DNA of 64,000 nt from the NCBI GenBank assembly GCA_910574895.1, contig CAJTDQ010000002.1:124001-188000 (forward strand). Direction: 5' to 3'. Shown piece after piece: positions 43,289 to 50,462 of this stretch. How positions within the stretch are numbered: position 1 is the stretch's first letter; each line of letters starts with the position of its first letter. The notes below the pieces were generated by a model. It searched no databases and was not told the origin of the DNA. It saw nothing but the letters and a program-made list of their open reading frames with translations. Made by a program: the position numbers and the translations under genes. The stretch comes from Eubacteriaceae bacterium. Lineage in GTDB: Bacteria > Bacillota > Clostridia > Lachnospirales > Lachnospiraceae.

Positions 43289-44326
43289 CTATAATTCAAA
43301 TTCCATTTGTAATGCTTCTATTATTTCATTGAAAATATATGGCATTTCCCTTATCTGCATCATTTTCTCCTTTGTTCTTCCATAGTACTCTCTCATCATC
43401 GGATGTTCACTCGTACGTTCTAAAATATACCTAAAATCCTTAATAGATTCTCTTTTTACTTCTACTTTTGCATTTGATTGAAGTACCTCTATTAATTGTT
43501 TTCCCATATTGTATATCCAAGGATAATCATCTTGAAAAATACTTAAAGCAATTAAAAAACCATACTGCTTTTGACATCTAGGAAGTATCGTATGCATAAA
43601 TTCTTCTAGAAACATTCTTTTATACTTTTGATTTATTTCCTCCCTGCCTCTATCTTCTCTTCTTTCAAGTCTAGATAAAGATAAATCTATCTTTTCCTTT
43701 AATTCTTTAACACTTTCAGTCACAGTAGTATCTGGATTTCTTAATAATTTTTGATTGTCTCTCGACAATTCTAGTATCTCCTCTATTATTTTTAAAGAAT
43801 GTATATCATCTTTCTCTTCCATAATTTCGTCCGATATATTATCTGATAAATCTCTAATTTTATTAAGTTCCTCCTCCAAAGTCGGATACCATACATCAAA
43901 CGCTTTATCAAGCATCTGTTCAGAAATTCCTGTTTCCCCACAAGCCTTATTTAATGTATGTATTAATTTTTTTATATCATCCTTTTCAAATATTGTTGAC
44001 TGAAATTGCAAAATAGGACCATTTACTTCTGCACGTTTTATATTAAACAAAAATGGTGTTACAAAAGACTTGTCCATTGTTTTTGATAAAGCTCCTGCTT
44101 CAAATGAAAGCCATGGTGCATTTAAATTTTCTTTTGTAACACAAAGAATCCCAAATGTCGAATCTTCAAGTTCTTTCGCAATATCCGAACTCCATCGTGC
44201 TCCTTTATCAATATCTTCCGATGATACATATGGCTCTAATGATTGAATAACAGATGGTAACCATTCCCTAAAAACAAGTGCGACCTTATGACTTTTATTT
44301 CCTGACCAACTAATAAATACCTTCAT
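43289..44326 (-). CDS. TIR-domain protein, first gene of candidate defence operon
   Basis: The start at 44326 (MKVFISWSGNKSHKVAL) gives 345 residues. Residues 1-130 are a TIR domain: FISWSG opening, a DIAKELEDSTFGILCVTKENL middle and APWLSFEAGALSK, in which Glu76 is the likely NAD+-cleaving glutamate. The C-terminal 200 residues are helical, with a coiled-coil-like part (ESVKELKEKIDLSLSRLERREDRG). TIR enzymes degrade NAD+ or make signalling nucleotides in anti-phage systems. A clear promoter lies upstream and the HNH-like and DUF6602-like genes follow, so this operon is probably a conflict cassette; no known named system matches this gene set to my knowledge. Confidence 0.82.
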   Translation of the reverse strand: MKVFISWSGNKSHKVALVFREWLPSVIQSLEPYVSSEDIDKGARWSSDIAKELEDSTFGILCVTKENLNAPWLSFEAGALSKTMDKSFVTPFLFNIKRAEVNGPILQFQSTIFEKDDIKKLIHTLNKACGETGISEQMLDKAFDVWYPTLEEELNKIRDLSDNISDEIMEEKDDIHSLKIIEEILELSRDNQKLLRNPDTTVTESVKELKEKIDLSLSRLERREDRGREEINQKYKRMFLEEFMHTILPRCQKQYGFLIALSIFQDDYPWIYNMGKQLIEVLQSNAKVEVKRESIKDFRYILERTSEHPMMREYYGRTKEKMMQIREMPYIFNEIIEALQMEFEL

Positions 44327-44372
44327 TACCATATCCCCCTTTATTCTGAAATTTATTGATTTTATTATTTAT

Positions 44373-44401
44373 ATTATACTATAACTTTCTAATGAGTACA
44401 A
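44373..44401 (-). promoter_or_regulatory. Promoter of the TIR operon
   Basis: On the minus strand TTGTAC (44401-44396) and TATAAT (44378-44373) are separated by 17 bases. They lie about 50 bp upstream of the TIR start and no other gene is between. Good match to a housekeeping sigma-A promoter. Confidence 0.65.
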
Positions 44402-44475
44402 TTTATAACCTATTTAAATATAGACCTCCTTGAAAATCGATACTTACGAACTCTATCATTTTTTAGAAAATAGTA

Positions 44476-44510
44476 AAATGCGCAAGTGAGACTTTGCCAC
44501 TTACGCATTT
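44476..44510 (-). terminator. Terminator after the zinc/OB-like gene
   Basis: AAATGCG and AAGTG (44476-44488) pair with CACTT and CGCATTT (44498-44510) around a short loop with one bulge. It follows the 44530 stop codon on the minus strand and separates this gene from the TIR operon. Confidence 0.7.
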
Positions 44511-44529
44511 ATTAACTAACCAGACTTTT

Positions 44530-45462
44530 CTATTCTAACACAAATAATTGCTCTTTTACATTTATAAATGTGCTAAAATTATAATATTTTATATTCTTCC
44601 CTTCTCGTTCAGTAGAAATAATATTTCCAGTATAATGCCCACAGCCATATGCAACGACTTTTTTACCAATTAATTCTTTTGCATATTCATATACATCCTT
44701 ACTTTTTGTCATTATAGATAATGATATATATTCTCCCTCTCCTCTCCTGATAGAATAGTATTTTACTACATATAAATCCTTATCTTTCACTTTTTTTACT
44801 TCCTTTACTTCGCCTGAAAAGCAAATAGGATGATAGACTTTTTTCTTTTTTATTAATTCATATATATGCTCATATTGCTTTACATCATAATCAACATAAA
44901 AGTCCTTCCATTTGATTTCATCATACACTTTTTTATAATCGTTGAAAAATTGCAAAACAACTAAATCCCTAAGTTCCTTGTCATCATCCACCCTCTCCTT
45001 TAACTCTACAATTCTTTTCATTGTCTGTAAATAAGCTGGTTTTTCACCATTTCTTATATATTTTTTTGTTGACTTTTTTTCGGCAATCCCCTTTGGATTC
45101 TCTTTTATTTCTTTCTTTTTATCTTTTTTCTCTATACTTTCCGTAATAACATGCAATCTTGCAATATACTTGTTATCCTGCTTTGTCATCAAATCATCAT
45201 CTGCAACTTTCGCAAATATCTGTTTAATGGCATTACTCGTTATGTATTCACACCCATCCTTATGAGGACTCTGTTTACTTATTAATCTGAAATAAGATCT
45301 AACCCAAACCTCTCTATCTCCAACACTTTTTTGATGACCTGATACATGAGTTATTGGAACACCACAATATATACAAGTCAATTTATTTTTCATTGATTCT
45401 TTATACTCTTCTAATGTAATTTCTTTCCCATCAAACATTGCTTTTGACATTTTTATTCCCAT
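44530..45462 (-). CDS. Zinc-finger protein with CoiA-like N-terminus, unknown function
   Basis: This 310-residue protein starts MGIKMSKAMFDGKEITLEEY. Its N-terminal segment has CIYCGVPITHVSGH and later SPHKDGCEY, a Cys/His pattern resembling the zinc part of CoiA-like or other transport/defence proteins. The middle is very Lys/Glu-rich. The C-terminal third (HPICFSGEVKEVKKV...VVAYGCGHYTGNI) looks like a beta-rich domain, perhaps an OB fold. I do not recognise the family. The start has GGGAGG at good spacing. It lies between the TIR operon and the ImmA/IrrE gene and is separated from the TIR operon by a terminator. Confidence 0.6.
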   Translation of the reverse strand: MGIKMSKAMFDGKEITLEEYKESMKNKLTCIYCGVPITHVSGHQKSVGDREVWVRSYFRLISKQSPHKDGCEYITSNAIKQIFAKVADDDLMTKQDNKYIARLHVITESIEKKDKKKEIKENPKGIAEKKSTKKYIRNGEKPAYLQTMKRIVELKERVDDDKELRDLVVLQFFNDYKKVYDEIKWKDFYVDYDVKQYEHIYELIKKKKVYHPICFSGEVKEVKKVKDKDLYVVKYYSIRRGEGEYISLSIMTKSKDVYEYAKELIGKKVVAYGCGHYTGNIISTEREGKNIKYYNFSTFINVKEQLFVLE

Positions 45463-45520
45463 AACTCATCCTCCCTTTCTCATTCATAATCTGAATAACT
45501 ACAATTTTATTTCTAAATTT

Positions 45521-46717
45521 CTACTCATTTGTTGATGAACGTAACTTAACAATAGATACCACATTATCTTTCATTATTAAACTACCCTCTTTCAAATGCA
45601 AAAGTTCCTCAATTTCTTTAGGCCACAAAACAATACCCTTTTGATTAAACTCCTTTATCAATAATTTAGCATCTAAATAACCATTCGCAAATAAAATATC
45701 TATTGCCCCTTGGAAAATAGTATCATTAATTGTTCCTGGTACATCGCCTGGTTCATGTGTCCTCCAACCATTTTTCGAAACTCTTCTCATCATATATTGA
45801 AACTGATTAGTAGTAATTATATTAAGTTGATGTGCTCTGTACATCATTGCCTGTATAGATACCTTCCATTTCTTCTTTAAATATTTATAATACTCTAAAT
45901 CTGTTGGATATAATGAGACATCTTTCCCAAATGAGTTTTTTGGCAATAAAAAAGCACTGGCAAACATATTCGCTTGCTTTTCTATTCCGTTAAACTCATC
46001 CTTTTGAATATCATCTGTTTTTTCTTCCCATGTGTGTAAAAGTATATGCCCTAATTCATGTGCCATATCAAATCTTAGTCTCACTTCAGGTTTTGTCCCC
46101 AAAGCAACAGCAATTATATATCGCGATGTATTATTAACATTTATTATTCTTTGGCTAAATGCATCTATTTTTTGATTAACTCCCTCAAACCCTGTCACAA
46201 TAATCCCATTTTTTTCGAGTATATATTGTAAATTTTCAATTGGTCCTTCTCCCAATTCCCAATACTCACGAACATAATTTGATACCTTTTCAATTTCTTG
46301 CAACACACCTTCTGAATCATATTCATCTACTTTATCGCTACCTTTAAAATCTACTGACGGTAAATTTATATATGGAAAATCAACATACTTCAAGAAAACC
46401 TCATACATTTTTGCTACATACTCTAACTTTATTGATTGCGCTAATCTATCTTTTTTAGTCACACTAGCCTGTGAGCGAAAATATGTGTTGCTAGTTATCG
46501 TTTCATATTTATCCTCTGATACAAAAAACTCATATGGAAACTGTAAAGCTCTAGACAATAACACAACATTTTCATGTGGTGGTACATTTTCATTCTTTTC
46601 ATATAAAGATAAAGATTGTTTACTTATCCCAACTAATCTTGACAAATCTGTTATTCCCAATCCACGATATTTTCGTGCGGTCGTCAATCTACTTCCAATA
46701 AATTTCTTATTATTCAT
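45521..46717 (-). CDS. XRE regulator fused to ImmA/IrrE metallopeptidase
   Basis: This 398-residue protein has an N-terminal helix-turn-helix (LTTARKYRGLGITDLSRLVGISKQSLSLYE, about residues 10-45) and an ImmA/IrrE-type zinc peptidase: RFDMAHELGHILLHT with His220, Glu221 and His224, and Glu246 in the following EKQANMFASAFLLP. Such proteins regulate mobile elements and toxin-antitoxin modules by cutting a repressor or by direct binding. It lies 26 bp downstream of the DUF5986-like gene, and the two form a compact pair. It probably controls the pair or the element in response to DNA damage; no LexA-type partner is near. Confidence 0.88.
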   Translation of the reverse strand: MNNKKFIGSRLTTARKYRGLGITDLSRLVGISKQSLSLYEKNENVPPHENVVLLSRALQFPYEFFVSEDKYETITSNTYFRSQASVTKKDRLAQSIKLEYVAKMYEVFLKYVDFPYINLPSVDFKGSDKVDEYDSEGVLQEIEKVSNYVREYWELGEGPIENLQYILEKNGIIVTGFEGVNQKIDAFSQRIINVNNTSRYIIAVALGTKPEVRLRFDMAHELGHILLHTWEEKTDDIQKDEFNGIEKQANMFASAFLLPKNSFGKDVSLYPTDLEYYKYLKKKWKVSIQAMMYRAHQLNIITTNQFQYMMRRVSKNGWRTHEPGDVPGTINDTIFQGAIDILFANGYLDAKLLIKEFNQKGIVLWPKEIEELLHLKEGSLIMKDNVVSIVKLRSSTNE

Positions 46718-46743
46718 ATTAACCTCTATTGTTTATATTTTTA

Positions 46744-47478
46744 TTATGCCTTCTTCTCAACAACACGTAATTTAGGTTTTATTCCCGATTTAACGCTAAC
46801 TAATGCCTGTGTCTTGTCTTCTTCATGTACATTTTCGTCAATAACTTCAATTTCTGTAAGACGTCCAAAATCAGGTTTCAGATATTCATTCAAAGAATAT
46901 TCTTCGATAACATCGAAATCTTTATCTAAAAACATCAAAGAAATATCTGTAACTTCTCTATGCTCAACTTCGTACACAATTACATAATGCCTATACTCAT
47001 CATCTTTACCAACCATCCCCTGCATTATTTTAACAAAGTCACTTTCTAATTCCTCAGCATCAAAACTTACAAATCCCATTTCAGCATAATCGCTCAAGGA
47101 CATTTGTTTTACTGGTGCCTTACAATCACCGTTCTCCACAAATAATATTGATTGCAAATAATGCGGCATCGTTCTACCTTTCTTTCTCGGTATTGCCTCA
47201 AGTGTTCTCCTTGTTGTAACTGTATACGTCTTTTTATCTTTCTTATCATGCAAAATACGACCTGACCACCCATTTCTATTAAAAGGAATTAATTCTATTT
47301 CATTATAAACAACAAAGTCGCGTAAATTTTGATTCAAGAAATCGCCTCTTAAAAATGGCAATGCATTATATGTTTCCATATGGTGTTCTTGTAAATAGTT
47401 TATTGTATCTTCTCCACACGCTTTCTCCACCGCTCTTACAGTTTTTCTTAATAACTCTTCATTAATGTTTATTGACAT
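46744..47478 (-). CDS. DUF5986-like protein, partner of the XRE-ImmA/IrrE gene
   Basis: This 244-residue soluble protein (MSININEELLRKTVRAVEK...) has a recognisable middle (FNRNGWSGRILHDKKDKKTYTV, RKKGRTMPHYLQSILFVENGD), which I recall from DUF5986-like proteins found beside HTH-ImmA/IrrE genes. No catalytic motif is evident. The pair is a plausible toxin-antitoxin or abortive-infection module. Upstream at about 47500-47530 the minus strand holds two AGTAAAAA/TGTAAAAA repeats next to a TTGACA, a possible regulated promoter. Confidence 0.6.
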   Translation of the reverse strand: MSININEELLRKTVRAVEKACGEDTINYLQEHHMETYNALPFLRGDFLNQNLRDFVVYNEIELIPFNRNGWSGRILHDKKDKKTYTVTTRRTLEAIPRKKGRTMPHYLQSILFVENGDCKAPVKQMSLSDYAEMGFVSFDAEELESDFVKIMQGMVGKDDEYRHYVIVYEVEHREVTDISLMFLDKDFDVIEEYSLNEYLKPDFGRLTEIEVIDENVHEEDKTQALVSVKSGIKPKLRVVEKKA

Positions 47479-47611
47479 TATCTACCTCCAGAATCCAATA
47501 TTTATATAGTATTTTTACATTTTTACTAAATTTTGTCAAGTAGTTTTCATTCATTTATCCTTTATGTCTTTTATTTTTACAAACATTCAGACTACTTTTG
47601 GCAATAATAAA

Positions 47612-47636
47612 CTCTCTGCTATTTTAATGCAGAGAG
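47612..47636 (-). terminator. Terminator of the DUF3990 cassette
   Basis: CTCTCTGC (47612-47619) pairs with GCAGAGAG (47629-47636), with T-rich sequence on the minus strand. The last gene of the cassette ends at 47656. Confidence 0.7.
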
Positions 47637-47655
47637 CTTATACAATTTCTTCCAT

Positions 47656-47904
47656 CTATATCTTATTAATATAATCATACAGAGCCTCTTTTCCCTGCTG
47701 TAATTCAATATCACAAGCCCTACAAAGATACTCGTTTGTTTCTAAAAACAATCTGGTTTCAAAATCATTCAACAATTTATACAATTCCATTTCTAGTAAC
47801 TGCTTATATGCCATATCATGATTTATTTGTTTTTCGTTCATTATGTGTTTTGTTAAGGCAACAACACACATCCCCAAAGCTGTATTCATTTTGCTTTCAT
47901 TCAT
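47656..47904 (-). CDS. Small protein, third gene of the DUF3990 cassette
   Basis: The start at 47904 (MNESKMNTALGMCVVALTK) follows GGAGATAGGGTT and gives 82 residues. The protein is helical, with LETNEYLCRACDIELQQG near residue 60. It appears to be the last member of the cassette: it begins five bases after the DUF3990 gene ends. I recall this small protein as a regular companion of DUF3990 genes, but cannot name its family with confidence. It could be an antitoxin or a regulator of the cassette. Confidence 0.6.
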   Translation of the reverse strand: MNESKMNTALGMCVVALTKHIMNEKQINHDMAYKQLLEMELYKLLNDFETRLFLETNEYLCRACDIELQQGKEALYDYINKI

Positions 47905-47908
47905 AACC

Positions 47909-48460
47909 CTATCTCCAATCAATCTTGGCAATGCTTTCTATGATTTTATCCGCAACATCCTGCTTCCCAATAAAATATTGTATTCCAAGATTCTCCGTTT
48001 CTAAATTTTTTAGCAATATCTCTTTTGCTTCAATCGAGCCAATTTTGCCATAAAGACCTTCATGATATGCTCTTAAACAAAAGGCTGTGTCATCATCCGC
48101 CGTAGGACCTATAACCAAGTCATAATCATGTGGTGTGCCACCCTGTTCTCTACACATCAAGACAAAATCTAACCATTCCATATCCGCACTAACAAACACT
48201 TTTATCTTAATGTCCTTCAAAATAGATTCATTTAGTCTTATTTCGTATAAGTTTTCTACAAAATCTTCACTTCGCTTGCTTCTACTTCTCCTTACCATCT
48301 CTCGGAATTTCTTATGCATCATTCCGATTGCCTGTGATTTCGTAAGGGCAATATAAAATCCTTTTCCAAAATCTTTTCTGTCACGCCCCAAAGACACATC
48401 AACTTTATTTATCTCGGAAATTGTTCCATGATACAAGGTTGTCTTAATATCCTGACACAT
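47909..48460 (-). CDS. DUF3990 ADP-ribosyltransferase-like protein (candidate toxin)
   Basis: This 183-residue protein fits DUF3990, which has an ADP-ribosyltransferase-like fold: TLYHGTISEINKVDV near the start, GKGFYIALTKSQAIGMM, and LVIGPTADDDTAF. The His of YHG and the later Tyr would be in the NAD-binding site. It is flanked by two short genes in one operon, a DUF3791-type gene upstream (overlapping by 17 bp) and another small gene downstream, the usual arrangement of this toxin-antitoxin-like cassette in gut Firmicutes. Toxicity by ADP-ribosylation is inference from the fold. Confidence 0.8.
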   Translation of the reverse strand: MCQDIKTTLYHGTISEINKVDVSLGRDRKDFGKGFYIALTKSQAIGMMHKKFREMVRRSRSKRSEDFVENLYEIRLNESILKDIKIKVFVSADMEWLDFVLMCREQGGTPHDYDLVIGPTADDDTAFCLRAYHEGLYGKIGSIEAKEILLKNLETENLGIQYFIGKQDVADKIIESIAKIDWR

Positions 48461-48656
48461 ATTCTTCTATCTCCTTTACCATTTCTTCATCTGTCATTGG
48501 ATCAAATATATCCGGACACTCCGAAACATAATTTATAATTTCATATTTATCATCTAACTCTAAAAACTCTTCTGTCGAAATGTTATGTGCTTTACAATAA
48601 TTTTTTGTAACTAAAAACATTAAAAATATTGTGTTATTTAATCTCTTTTCTGACAT
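48444..48656 (-). CDS. DUF3791 family small protein (putative antitoxin)
   Basis: This 70-residue acidic protein (MSEKRLNNTIFLMFLVTKNYCKAH..., ending EEYVSGY) matches the DUF3791 family, which regularly precedes DUF3990 genes. It is translated first and overlaps the DUF3990 start by 17 bp, so the two are coupled. By analogy with other ADP-ribosyltransferase cassettes it would be the antidote. It is the first gene of the element's right-hand cassette, and no other coding gene lies between it and the attachment repeat. Confidence 0.75.
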   Translation of the reverse strand: MSEKRLNNTIFLMFLVTKNYCKAHNISTEEFLELDDKYEIINYVSECPDIFDPMTDEEMVKEIEEYVSGY

Positions 48657-48923
48657 ACTTTTTCATCTCCTTCTCAATTATTATCTATATAAAAAGCCAC
48701 TTTATTGCACTCTTATTCTTATTTTTATTATACACACTTTATTTCCTTTTTCCAACATAAATAGTTTCTTAAATTTTTTTATATATTATAATATAGGAGA
48801 GGACTATTTATCCTCTCCTACGCTTATTGCTATATCAAAACCTTTCCTATCTTTTCATAAAATTTCCCACAACTGAAGTAAATTTGAAGTAAACTCACTC
48901 ACCACTTCCTTCAACTACCCTAT
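48657..48923. other. Non-coding right end of the element
   Basis: This stretch holds no supported gene. It contains a 10-bp perfect hairpin, TAGGAGAGGA (48794-48803) with TCCTCTCCTA (48811-48820), and the tandem TGAAGTAAA repeats at 48874-48895. The upstream part is A/T-rich (about 48690-48790) and probably holds the promoter for the leftward DUF3791 cassette. Confidence 0.5.
48874..48895 (+). promoter_or_regulatory. Candidate integrase arm-binding repeats, distal end
   Basis: TGAAGTAAATT (48874-48884) and TGAAGTAAACT (48885-48895) are 11-bp tandem direct repeats, about 63 bases inside the attachment repeat. Together with the pair at 28318-28340 they are the best candidates for arm sites of the Tn916-type integrase. 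Confidence 0.45.
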
Positions 48924-48986
48924 TCATCTATCATTCCAGACATATGTCGAAATACTGCCGTGGCAGATGAATAGTATTTTTATCAT
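48924..48986 (-). pseudogene. 5' remnant of a PTP gene, distal attachment site
   Basis: On the minus strand from 48986 an ATG opens MIKILFICHGS, a near copy of the phosphatase start at 28198, but the frame leaves the family after CHGS and stops at TGA (48924). It lacks the P-loop Arg and everything after. Its first 29 bases match the PTP-side copy with one difference. AAAGGAG lies upstream of the ATG, so it represents the original promoter and ribosome site of the phosphatase gene, now cut from its gene body. Confidence 0.78.
48958..48986. other. Attachment site, distal copy
   Basis: 29 bases, CCGTGGCAGATGAATAG to TTTTTATCAT, identical to 28170-28198 but for one base. Outside it (48987 onward) the chromosome continues with an AAAGGAG ribosome site that would have served the phosphatase. 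Confidence 0.8.
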
Positions 48987-49057
48987 TATTGTTTTCTCCT
49001 TTGATTGAGGCTAGAAAGCCTTTATGTATGATGGGGTGTTGGCTATCTTTTTGTGAA

Positions 49058-50281
49058 TTATATCATCCATATCGGCACAATGTAATTATCTCTATCAATA
49101 GCACTTAACCCTGGCTTCATACAAATCACTGCTCCCTTTGAACGTGGAGTAGATGACTTATCTAACAAGCTAAATACTTTTATTAATTCTGTACCGGGAT
49201 TAGATGTTTTCTTAATTTCTATTGGATTAAGAACCCCATCATGTTCCAAAACAATGTCAATCTCTTTTGCATCCTTGTCACGATAATAATATAAATATGG
49301 TTCCTTTCCACAATTTAAATACGTCTTCATAATTTCAGCAACTACATAGTTTTCCAATATAGCTCCATTCATAGCACCACTTTCTAAAGTTTCTGCACTA
49401 CTCCACTTTGTCAAATAGCAGACTAATCCCGTATCATAAAAATATAACTTTGGTGTTTTCACAAGACGTTTTAACAAATTGTTCGAATATGGATGGAGAT
49501 AAAAAATAATACCTAGTGTTTCTAAAATTCCTAGCCAATTCTTTGCCTGCACTTGATTTATATCTGCATCCCTCGCGATTTCTGCTACATTTAACATTTG
49601 ACCACATCTTGCAGCTACAGCAGTTATAAATCTCAAAAACTTTAATGAATCAATCGCATCTGATAATTCTTTTACATCACGCTCTATATACGTACTCAAA
49701 TAACTATTATAAAAAATCTGACTGTTACTATTTGCGCCACTTACAATAGCCGGCATTGAACCTCTATAAATACGTTCAAAAATATCCTTTGTATCCGCTT
49801 CTTCTCTTTCTTCTTTTCTTAATGACAATGCATCCATGTCAACTGTAAATGGTTTCATTTGGCCACCACTTATCTCTGCTTGCGATAAAGAAGTCAAAGG
49901 AAGTACAGCTACTCTACCCGCAAGGGATTCTTGTACTCCTCTCATTAACTTAAAAACTTGCGAACCTGTAAGCCAGAAGGCTCCGGGTTCATGATTTTTA
50001 TCCACGTGCATTTTAATATAAGTAAATAGTTCCGGTGCATATTGCACCTCATCAATTAATACAGGTGGTTTGTGTAACTGAAGAAACAATTCAGGATCTG
50101 TCTTTGCAATATTCCTTTCATTCAAATCATCCAAAGATACATATCCTCTATTTGTCCCTTCCATCAATTTTTGAAGCATCGTAGTCTTTCCAACTTGTCT
50201 AGGTCCGGTAACAAGAACAACTGGATATTCTGTTGTAACCTGACTTACCACTTTTTCTAGATTTCTTGTAATATATTTCAT
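49058..50281 (-). CDS. AAA ATPase with DUF4143 C-terminal domain
   Basis: This 407-residue protein has an N-terminal P-loop ATPase (VTGPRQVGKTTMLQKL, Walker B PPVLIDEVQYAPELF, sensor LTGSQVFKLM) followed by a DUF4143 domain in residues 180-407 (YLSTYIERDVKEL, TPKLYFYDTGLVCYL and the nuclease-like EIDIVLEHDGVLNPIEIK). Such proteins occur in many bacteria and are thought to be ATP-dependent DNA-binding or nuclease-like factors of unknown role. It lies beside the original upstream sequence of the PTP gene. Its promoter region carries four copies of an inverted GCCGAAATA motif at 30-bp steps. Confidence 0.88.
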   Translation of the reverse strand: MKYITRNLEKVVSQVTTEYPVVLVTGPRQVGKTTMLQKLMEGTNRGYVSLDDLNERNIAKTDPELFLQLHKPPVLIDEVQYAPELFTYIKMHVDKNHEPGAFWLTGSQVFKLMRGVQESLAGRVAVLPLTSLSQAEISGGQMKPFTVDMDALSLRKEEREEADTKDIFERIYRGSMPAIVSGANSNSQIFYNSYLSTYIERDVKELSDAIDSLKFLRFITAVAARCGQMLNVAEIARDADINQVQAKNWLGILETLGIIFYLHPYSNNLLKRLVKTPKLYFYDTGLVCYLTKWSSAETLESGAMNGAILENYVVAEIMKTYLNCGKEPYLYYYRDKDAKEIDIVLEHDGVLNPIEIKKTSNPGTELIKVFSLLDKSSTPRSKGAVICMKPGLSAIDRDNYIVPIWMI

Positions 50282-50293
50282 GAAGACCTCCTT

Positions 50294-50396
50294 ATTCGGC
50301 TATTATTAACTCTAATTTAATATTAGCCGAAATATTGCAAAAAAACAAGTATATTTCGGTTAATATTTATTATAAATTAAAATTAGCCGAAATATA
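50294..50396. promoter_or_regulatory. Four phased copies of an AxxAGCCGAAATAT motif, alternating orientation
   Basis: ATATTAGCCGAAATATT-type sequence occurs at about 50321-50336 and 50381-50396 (plus) and reversed at about 50351-50365 and, weaker, 50294-50307. Starts are close to 30 bp apart, about three helical turns, and orientation alternates. They lie directly upstream of the AAA/DUF4143 gene (start 50281). This is a probable operator array for a regulator not identified in this window. Confidence 0.6.
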
Positions 50397-50462
50397 CTTA
50401 TTTATAATTTTTCATCACACTATACAATCTATTTCTCTTACTTTTTGTAACTCTTTTTGTTT

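Larger units (their letters stand above)
28170..48986. mobile_element. Integrated element of about 20.8 kb inserted at the start of a PTP gene
   Basis: A 29-bp direct repeat (28170-28198 and 48958-48986; one mismatch at base 11) bounds the element. The first copy is codons 1-9 of the phosphatase gene. Next to the left copy are a tyrosine integrase and excisionase, as expected for an attL/attR pair. Inside are replication- and recombination-type genes (primase/helicase-like, RecT, YqaJ, DUF932), small cargo genes and a conflict-gene block. No relaxase, coupling protein, type IV secretion, capsid or terminase gene is visible. It is therefore best described as a site-specific integrative element, possibly mobilisable or satellite-like, not a complete ICE or prophage. 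Confidence 0.85.

Noticed and set aside
48794-48820. Terminator for an outward transcript at the element end
   Set aside because: A perfect hairpin, but no T run on the plus strand and no gene ending nearby; left as a plain hairpin in the non-coding end.
28170-48986. A complete ICE or prophage
   Set aside because: No relaxase, coupling ATPase, VirB4-like, capsid, portal or terminase gene was seen; only integration, recombination and cargo genes.
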